Shown: one piece after another, positions 57,107 to 64,000 of the stretch
Layout: every line of letters starts with the position of its first letter
Position numbering within the stretch: position 1 is the stretch's first letter
DNA from: Gibbula magus
Taxonomy: Eukaryota > Mollusca > Gastropoda > Trochida > Trochidae
DNA: 64,000 nucleotides
Reading direction: 5' to 3'
Assembly (NCBI GenBank): GCA_936450465.1
Contig: OW388305.1
Location: forward strand, 39,880,687 to 39,944,686
Made by a program: the position numbers and the translations under genes
The notes under the pieces: model-generated
The model's database searches: none
Told to the model about the DNA's origin: nothing
What the model saw: the letters and a program-made list of their open reading frames with translations, nothing else

Positions 57107-57546
57107 CACTCAACCTCAAAAGAAACGTCACCATTAAGAATACAATTTAATTCAAAAACCATGAGTGATAAACACGACTCAAATCTCCTTAACTAGACGA
57201 GAGTCAAAAGTTTTTTTTTGCTTGCTTTATGACATTCAACAACAAAGACATGTCAACAAATGTAAGTCCAAGCATGTAATTAATGTTGGCAACATCAATT
57301 ATTAATTCAATTTCTACATTTCACGAATGTTTAAGTTAAAGCCACAAACCATTTTGAAAAAGCAATTTCAAAACCCCAAGTGTATTTGAATACACATAAA
57401 GTATTATACTCTGATGTAGGAAATTGCGAGTACCTCTTTACAAATCATGTCACTGTAAAAAGCATTCAAAATCGACTTTCTCTGGCAGCAGTTTTTCATT
57501 TTTTACACTGTTGAAAATGTGGAGACGTTTCTTTTGTGGTTGAGTG
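57107..57546. mobile_element. TA-flanked MITE of 440 bp (Tc1/mariner-like)
   Basis: TA at 57105-57106 and 57547-57548 flanks the inverted ends CACTCAACCTCAAAAGAAAC and CACTCAACCACAAAAGAAAC, both continuing GTC-CC. The CAAAAGAAACGTC core is shared with the ends of 39552-40086, so the two belong to related families. No transposase is present. The 131-codon minus-strand frame starting at 57891 runs into its right end. Confidence 0.8.
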
Positions 57547-58009
57547 TATTGTAAGCACACCATGAACAAACATTGAGAAGAATAGAGGAAATCTAAACCC
57601 ATTACAATTCATCTCCTCTTGCATAATAATAACAATAGCAGTAATAGTGAACATGTAGATATGCAATACTTGGTAAATACAAGTATTACCTACAGTAAAA
57701 TACATGTTGGGATAAGCTAAAGCTATAAAACCAACAACATGTGAAACCAAAACCACCCAGACTGACACCAAAGATAGATGATAGGGTCCATTGACAATAC
57801 CAAAACCAAATAACCGAAAAATAATCCTCCGAATTCTTTCTGATAATTGTCCAAGGACGTGACTGGTATTTGATATATGACCATTGTCCAAACTCTCCCG
57901 GCTATCTCCCTATTCCTACTTTTCACTGCCTGTCTACCTTCCTCTCCACTCTGCTGCAATCTCTCATTCTTTCACTCTGCTCTCTTTCTCTCCTCCACCC
58001 CTAATCTTC
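57547..58009. other. Non-coding stretch, unassigned 131-codon frame
   Basis: The minus-strand frame 57496-57891 is hydrophobic but ends inside the MITE terminal repeat and has no recognised family features, so it is not called as a gene. Confidence 0.4.
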
Positions 58010-58120
58010 AAAACCTCATCTCCCCCTCCCCTTTTGGAAAATTTTGCATGTAAATATAAACCCATGGGTGAAGCTTCCTCCTTCCTTTGCAATAAATCCC
58101 CCCCCCCAAACTGAGGCCCT
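58010..58120 (+). repeat. C-rich GATCC-type interspersed repeat, partial
   Basis: CCCCTCCCCTTTTGGAAAAT, TTTGCATGTAAATATAAACC, GGGTGAAGC and a C run match the middle of the family at 58850-59005. Confidence 0.55.
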
Positions 58121-58550
58121 CAACGCAGCTGAGAGCTATTGTCCAGCCCCTGGTCAGTGTTGGGTCCATCACAGGTCAATTCATGCCTTTCATCAACATG
58201 TGTCCTCAAACTTCCACTGTGAACCCCTTCCACTTCCCCTGCTCTCCTATTTCAAGGACCCCAAACCATTGGGCACAAATTTTGCTACTCTAAGGCTGTA
58301 CCGGATTAAAGAATCCCCAAATTAACAAATAGTCTGTGAAATGGTTACTGAGGTTTTCATCTTCTAACTTGCAACATTTTTGTTTTTGTAAAAGGTTCAT
58401 CCATGACATAACTTGGAATTCATCAAAATATCACGGACATTCCCTATATATTGAAGAATTTTATTTAATAGAATTTTAATATTTTAGAATGCTGAGGGTA
58501 ACTATCAGCTGACAAAATTAAAATAGAAAGAAAGAAATGTTTATTTATTG
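58121..58550. other. Non-coding stretch, no feature recognised
   Basis: Nothing supported. Confidence 0.4.
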
Positions 58551-58551
58551 T

Positions 58552-59060
58552 GTAATGCAAAACACAAAATGGCAGATTCTCTAATTGAATCCACCCTTTA
58601 AGGCCTGAATTTTTCTCATTTCACATACCAGGTAATGCACAAAACAAAATGGCGGATACTCTAGAACCCTCCCTTTAAGGAAAGTCAGACTAAGCCACAG
58701 ACGGACCACTAGCATCAATCTCATTTTATGTAATGCACAAAACAAAATGGCGGATACTCTAAAACCCTACCTTTAAGGAAAGTCAGACTAAGCCACAGAT
58801 GGACCACTATCATTTATCTCATTTCATGTAATGCACAAAACAAAATGGCAGATCCAGATGTTGAGTACAGGGGGTTGAACCCTCCCTCCCCCCCTCCCCT
58901 TATGAAAATTCTTGCATGTAAAATTTGATGGACCTCAAAAGTGAACCCCATCTTTTCAATGAGTGAACCTCCTTTCGAAAATTTCTTGATCCACACTAGC
59001 ACGTACATAGAACCCTCCCTTTAAGTAAGGTCAGACTACAATGGAGACTGGCCACTAGTT
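58552..59060. repeat. Tandem repeat of about 90-100 bp, four copies, one interrupted
   Basis: TAATGCACAAAACAAAATGG, CGGATACTCTA-AACCCTCCCTTTAAGG and GTCAGACTAAGCCACAGA begin near 58553, 58633, 58731 and 58830. The fourth copy is split after ATGGCAGATCC by the C-rich element at 58850-59005 and resumes at GAACCCTCCCTTTAAG. Confidence 0.8.
58850..59005 (+). repeat. C-rich GATCC-type interspersed repeat, nested
   Basis: GATCCAGATGTTGAGTACAG, GGGGTTGAACCCTCC, a C tract, AAATTCTTGCATGTAAAATT, TGATGGACCTC, TTTTCAATGAGTGAACC and TTGATCCAC. The ends GATCCAG and TTGATCCAC are loosely inverted. Nesting inside a tandem-repeat unit shows that this sequence is mobile rather than part of the array. Confidence 0.7.
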
Positions 59061-59456
59061 CAGTGTCCTAGCTGGAGTAGCCAGTAGATAGTTGACATTC
59101 CTATCTTGACAGTGCCCTTACTCAACTACTCTCCCTGGTATACCTGTACAATAAAGAGATTATCACACTCCCTTCTCTGTCACGAGGAGTTTATCATTTT
59201 ATCTTACTGCTTCATTTGTTTCTCCTTATGCTATATACGCTATTGTCTGAATCATTTCAAAATATATGAAATATTTCATTGATTTTATTTGTGTAGATTA
59301 TTAAATACTTTTTTTGCATTTGAATTTTTGTTTTATTATTATCATTGAATCACATATGTTAACATGTATGTTGTAAGAACAGGAGGAATCTTCCTGTTCT
59401 TATGAATGCCACTAAATAATATGCCTTTCAAGGACATTTTGTTGAAGGTCTTAATA
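59061..59456. other. Non-coding stretch, no feature recognised
   Basis: Nothing supported. Confidence 0.4.
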
Positions 59457-59458
59457 TA

Positions 59459-59630
59459 CACTCAGACCTCGTTTAACCGGACCCGTATATTACAAAACCG
59501 GCCATAAGCAAGGTAGTATTTCAAATCTTCTCTATGCATTTCTATGCAAGTGATCACTTGACTTCATGACTTGTTATCCGGACGATTTTCAACTGTTTCC
59601 AAATTGTGCGGATAAACAGGGTTTGACTAG
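59459..59630. mobile_element. Pogo/Tigger-like MITE, 172 bp, second copy
   Basis: TA at 59457-59458 and 59631-59632. The left end reads CACTCAGACCTCGTTTAACC. The right, read inward, reads CTAGTCAAACCCTGTTTATC and CGCAC. The length and CCTCGTTTA-CCGGA-type ends match the 14705-14879 element, although the CAG terminus is less exact. Confidence 0.7.
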
Positions 59631-59632
59631 TA

Positions 59633-60430
59633 ATGTTGTAGAATTCTCTATGTCATTGATATGAAATTTGAAACTTTATCATTCGTAAGTAATGCTTTAA
59701 CTGTATATCAAATATCCAGCCCAAAAGTGTTACTTACAATCTATCAAGAAAAGTTATAGAAAAATCTCAGTAAATTTACCAACCTGAAAAAAAAATTACC
59801 AAGCGAAGTGCAGTCAGCAGGACTTATTTCATAACGACTTATATTTAAATAATCTTGACTTCTGCTCAAGGAATTCAGATCATTTTTTATCTCATAAATT
59901 AAATTAATTTTTTTAAATTTCCTATCATAATCTACAAGATCAACATCCTCTGGAGGCTAAACCTCATTCTGAATAAAAACTTAGACGTAAGAACTTTGAA
60001 AATTTCCTCTGGAACACTCTGTTGAATTTTTATATGAAAATCCTTTAAAATTTGACATTTAATGGTAATTTCAAATTCACTTTATCTAAAAACGACAACA
60101 TGACATGAGGGTTAATATCTTACTCAACATTTCATAAGGCTGTAAGACAGGCAGGCTGGTAAATGATAAGACATCTGGGAATATCGCCTGCTCAGCACAT
60201 TTCCCCTACCTCTTACTCATGCCGCCCATCTTCCACATGTGCAATATTCACAAGAAAAGGAGGAAGGAGTCCATTTTCTTCATTAAATCTTGTTCTTCTG
60301 CTTGCAAAATTGGACTCGGATTTAAAATTATAAAGGGTACCATCGCACAAACCAATTTTAGCACTGTGTTAATCTTTAATATTCTCAGTTCAATCAATCA
60401 AACTTTCTTCAAAATAAAGATGTTTGAGTG
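59633..60430. other. AT-rich non-coding stretch, no feature recognised
   Basis: Nothing supported. Confidence 0.4.
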
Positions 60431-60435
60431 TTTTG

Positions 60436-60625
60436 ATCTGAGGTATTGATCTTTGTTCCTAGGTGATTGATCTTTGTTCCTAGGTGATTGATCTTTGTTC
60501 CTAGGTGATTTTCCTAGGTGATTGATCTTTGTTCCAAGGTAATTGATCTTTGTTCCTAGGTGATTGATCTTTGTTCCTATGTGATTGATCTCTGTTCCTA
60601 GGAGATTGATCTTTATTCCTAGGTG
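60436..60625. repeat. 21-bp minisatellite, about nine copies
   Basis: The unit TGATTGATCTTTGTTCCTAG (G) is repeated from about 60446. One copy is shortened to GTGATTTTCCTAG at about 60505. The minus-strand frame 60398-60682 reads the array as repeated NHLGTKI because 21 is a multiple of three. Confidence 0.92.
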
Positions 60626-60757
60626 AAAATTATTTGAGATATTTGAGAGACATTTAGAAGTTGATGTACAAGTATAAGACAATGTTATTGATTAAAATAA
60701 TTATGGTTATGATTATTATTACATTTTACACTCAAGAGAAGTGACATCTCTAAATTC
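60626..60757. other. Dispersed-repeat fragment
   Basis: GAGACATTTAGAAGTTGATG near 60646 resembles the sequence at 8753, 20067 and 46830. Confidence 0.4.
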
Positions 60758-61870
60758 AGTGACAGATCTAGAGGGGACAAGGGGAGGCCAAGGGAGTTCG
60801 AACCTGAGTAAACCCGTCAGTCTTCAGTCTTTTATCAAATTTTGCACCCGTTTCGAATTTGTACTCTAGACGATAAATTCCAAAATTCCAAGATCTGAAT
60901 CATAATGCATATAGGTGCCATACCCGACTACACAGAAAGAAATATGGTTTTGAAGACTCTTGCATAAATACAAGGGGAGTGGCTTCAGAAATATTCTTTT
61001 GAACACCATCACACAGCTGTTGAGATCTGGAGGAGGGGAGTTTTTGCTGATGCTGCACTTTGTCTGGTTTGGAGTTGGGTGTGATGTATGGTATCATGAT
61101 CACTACTTCCACTGGGTGTGTTAAAGGGAGAGTTCTATTAGGTTATTTTTTGTGGCAATGAAATTTGAGAGGACGCTTCTGTTGGTACATATATATTATT
61201 AATAAATTCACATTCCACCTGATAATACCTTAATTATCCATTATGTAAAGCCTCAAGAGGCTATGTTGATGTAAGCGCTCGCCAATAAAATGGATGATTT
61301 TTACTTCAAAATCCATTATTTGTTTAAATATGTATATAAATGTGTGGCTTTACTTTCAATATTTTTGTTTTACTATTTATTTATTACATATTATTTTTAA
61401 TTTTTTTTATTAATTTGATAAAAAAAATGTATACTTTTCCCAATTTTAATCTTTTTAAACCGCTTAATTAACAATTAGGAGGTTTTGATGTTAAATGTAT
61501 CCCCTTCACATGATTAATAAATGCATCAAACTCCCTCCCACTGAAATTATGAAATCTTATCCCTACTTTATTAGACTCAAGCTCAGTATACAACAACCCA
61601 CCCTCCCAACAAATATTAAGACTAACTTCTAGTCTAACCCCCACATCTCCCGCCCTGTCTGCCCTGTCAGCTGCTGTCTCAGATATGCACTAAATATAGA
61701 TCTACACTTATATACGAAGGTGCATATTCGCCCTAGGTAGAAGTTCATACACTAAGTGCTTACCCAGAGAGCGTGACATACCAAACACAACAGATCATAC
61801 ATACGTCTCAACTCCTTCGGGTTCTTACAACCAAATTTATCAGATTTTGAATTAACACAATTTTTAACTA
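60758..61870. other. Non-coding stretch, possible C-rich repeat remnant
   Basis: CAGTGACAGATCTAGAGGGG near 60759 resembles the edge of the GATCC family in decayed form. No gene is supported in the remainder. Confidence 0.4.
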
Positions 61871-61872
61871 TA

Positions 61873-62040
61873 GCAGTGGTAGATCCAGGGGGTCTGACAC
61901 CCCCCCCCCCCCCCCCCCCCCCCTCCTTTGAACATTTTTGCATGTCAATTGCATGGACCCCAAATGTGACTTCCCCCCCCCCCCCCACTTTTCAATGAGT
62001 GAATCCCCCCTTTCAACCCCCCTTCCCTTGGTTACTTGAT
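61873..62040 (+). repeat. C-rich GATCC-type interspersed repeat, best copy
   Basis: AGTGGTAGATCCAGGGGGTC, a C run of about 25 nt (61901-61923), TTTTTGCATGTCAATTGCAT, GGACCCCAAATGTGACTT, a second C run, then TTTTCAATGAGTGAATCCCC. The overlapping minus-strand frames (glycine-rich) are homopolymer artefacts. Confidence 0.7.
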
Positions 62041-62159
62041 AGGGCATTGACATTAAGAATAAATCAAGATAAAAGAAAATGCGGGTCCACGGTTATGAAT
62101 TGGATAAAACCCCTTTGGATTTTAGATTTTTGACTGGTGTAACCCATAGTGTATACATA

Positions 62160-62275
62160 AATTTATTCAATAAATTTTCTGGGAATGACCTTTTTGATAT
62201 TTTTTGCATATAAATCTGGATCCCAAAGGTGAAATCGCCCCTTTGAATCTGGATCCGACCATCTGGTTTGGGCTT
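62160..62275 (+). repeat. GATCC-type interspersed repeat, diverged
   Basis: TTTTTTGCATATAAATCTGG, ATCCCAAAGGTGAAATCGCC and AATCTGGATCCG follow the family order without long C runs. Confidence 0.55.
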
Positions 62276-62695
62276 GATTACCACCGAGTTACTATTCCTG
62301 TAATTCACCACACAGGAATATTGTAGCACTAACTCAGCAGGGAAAGAGTTAAGAGCTCGCTGATTAAGCACAGCCCCTTTAACAAGTTAAACATGCTTTT
62401 CACACACCACCCTTTCAAGCCAGAACAGTCTTGGGTGTTCACGCTCAGTCTATAAAAATCAGCAAATCGGTTTTGATGAGTATTTATAACCGGTTATTCA
62501 CCCATATTCAATTTCAAAGCATGAGCAAATGAATATTACCTGCATTGCATTAACAATGTCTATATACGGACAGAAAGGTGCTTAACAGGTAAAACTCCTC
62601 TTCATAATAGACTGCCATCTAAACATGGGGAAATAGTTCAGGATATTTTCCCACTGCCTCGAATTCTTTTCATGGATGAACTTGTATTTTGAGAA
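62276..62695. other. Non-coding stretch, no feature recognised
   Basis: Nothing supported. Confidence 0.4.
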
Positions 62696-62699
62696 TTTG

Positions 62700-62890
62700 A
62701 CCTGTCGCTTTTCCACTCCAATAGTTTTCAGGGCAAACAGATTTTACCTTTTTTTCTGATTCACTTTATTTCCTTAGTCATTTCCCTTTATAGACGAGCT
62801 TTTATATTGTACATTTAAGCTGTCGCTTTTCCACTCCAATAGGTTCCAGACTAAATAGACTGATTTCTTTTTCATCTCATTTCAAGCTAA
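62700..62890. repeat. Direct duplication of about 120 bp
   Basis: CTGTCGCTTTTCCACTCCAA, TAG-TTC, CAGATT/GACTGATT and TTTCATTTCA-type words occur twice, beginning near 62701 and 62820. Confidence 0.75.
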
Positions 62891-63870
62891 GATTTGCCAT
62901 TAAATCATATTACGTACATGTCATACCACATAAAATGATCCTATTGAAATTTGTATTTACAGAGTAATTTTGTTCTATAAGAGTAAACTTCATACATAAA
63001 GAAGTTAATGTTAAAGTCAGTGTCTAATATCAAAACACATGTTGATTTAATTGAAAAATATTGTCAAATATGCATTTTATTTCAATAAATTCTTTTTTGG
63101 TACTTTAAAAGATTAAAATGTTTGTAAAAAATGCATCTCCATTAATTTTATTGTGAACTGCTATTATATATATAATGAGGTTGTGTGGATTTTGAGTCGA
63201 CGGACCAACAAGGGTTAAACCGACATGAAACTCAGACAATTTCCTACAGCTTAATAGTTCCAGCTCAGACACCATTGTTCAATGTTTTCACAATATTGAA
63301 AAGCAAGCCAGACGTTTGTTACCTTCAAAAAGAATTTTTTAAACTTTCAGAATAATTCATGAAGTGTTACCAACACCAAATTCTCAACACCCTGAAGTGC
63401 AGAAAGGTGCTAATTTTCAATTATAGATGGGATAATATTACAAGGTTTGAATGAATAACAGCAAAATTAAAAATGTACTATGCAGAGATAAAAAAAAAAA
63501 CTTCTTTTAAAATTTAACAATTTCAAAATTTTAATCTGAAATACTTAACTTATTATTTTTAAATTTTTGAAAAGTTGTTATATGATAAGCATATTCCCAG
63601 CATGTTGCTAGCATATCGCCTGCAGAACAAATTTCTTAGCATAAACACACTTGGGTATAATGTCTGCAGCATGTGTAGTCTATATATAAGGGACAGGGTA
63701 GCCTGGAAACACATGATCTTAGAGAATATAGGTCACACCAACTTTAAACTCTATTGGCTACCGGGTTCTTTTGTCTCAATCTAAGAAATCAGGATTTTAT
63801 CGAATGAACTTAAATTTAAAACTTAGCATCTTAACTTAAATGTTGACAGTTATATACTGAAGAGGATAAA
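62891..63870. other. AT-rich non-coding stretch, no feature recognised
   Basis: Nothing supported. Confidence 0.4.
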
Positions 63871-63874
63871 TAGG

Positions 63875-63990
63875 GGGCATTCAACCAGCCCCCCCCCCAA
63901 AAAAAAAAATCTCCCCCCCCCCTCCCTGAAATGTTTGCATGCCTTTGTTGGGCCTGAATCTTCTTATGATGAATGAGTTTGTAAGCAAAA
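63875..63990 (+). repeat. C-rich GATCC-type interspersed repeat, partial
   Basis: Two C runs (63888-63897 and 63913-63921) are separated by an A run, followed by CTGAAATGTTTGCATGCCTT and TGATGAATGAG. The order matches the family at 61873, and the copy is diverged. Confidence 0.5.
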
Positions 63991-64000
63991 AAACATTAAA

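Noticed and set aside
57496..57891. 131-aa hydrophobic minus-strand frame as a membrane protein
   Set aside because: Its end lies in the terminal repeat of a MITE, and the hydrophobicity follows from AT-rich codons. No family features were seen.

Overview
The window looks like repeat-dense, AT-rich nuclear DNA from an invertebrate animal, most probably a mollusc. The evidence for that is: tRNA-derived SINEs, several families of short inverted-repeat DNA transposons (MITEs), a pearl/HINE-like tandem-repeat element, many minisatellites, no operon-like gene packing, and eukaryotic TATA and poly(A) signals. The class or species cannot be fixed from the sequence alone. No host protein-coding gene could be supported, so the window reads as intergenic or deep intronic.

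The one convincing protein gene is a full-length piggyBac transposase (677 aa, 27290-29323, +). It keeps its catalytic aspartates and its C-terminal Cys/His zinc finger. It lies inside a complete element bounded by TTAA target sites at 24766-24769 and 30928-30931. The element is large (about 6.16 kb). It has a TATA box and CpG-rich leader upstream, a poly(A) signal downstream, and an unusual set of same-orientation degenerate repeats on both sides of the gene.

The other mobile elements are mostly non-autonomous. (i) A pearl/HINE-like (non-autonomous Helentron) candidate at about 15712-18092 has fifteen 145-bp units, a tetranucleotide-type microsatellite, a 3' hairpin and an exact 12-bp subterminal inverted repeat. 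(ii) A 560-bp Mutator-like element at 19277-19836 has 95-bp terminal inverted repeats and a perfect 9-bp target duplication. It carries a piece that looks like the promoter plus first coding segment of a RecQ-type helicase, broken by a frameshift at the ATP-binding motif. (iii) There are TA-flanked mariner- and pogo-type MITEs, a TTAA-flanked MITE and several foldbacks. (iv) There are about eight copies of one tRNA-derived SINE, two of them with clear 10-bp target duplications.

Layout. 1-9.8 kb: SINE fragments, MITEs and degenerate tandem repeats. 9.8-15.7 kb: a MITE nested next to a SINE, a C-rich interspersed repeat and a pogo MITE. 15.7-19.8 kb: the Helentron-like and Mutator-like elements. 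20-24.7 kb: mostly featureless, with a tRNA-like relic and the best SINE. 24.8-30.9 kb: piggyBac. 31-35.7 kb: weak repeats. 35.8-38.3 kb: a 50-bp HindIII satellite split by an insertion that holds a 137-bp near-perfect hairpin and a tRNA-Leu-like relic. 38.3-48.4 kb: MITEs and minisatellites. 48.4-48.95 kb: a very homogeneous 18-bp minisatellite. 52.1-53.7 kb: a 22-bp minisatellite of about 55 copies between direct repeats. 54-64 kb: further degenerate repeats, two TA-flanked MITEs and several C-rich repeats.

The nested insertions show a landscape built by repeated transposition and local tandem amplification. Nothing in the window suggests genes acting in a common pathway apart from the transposase and its own element.
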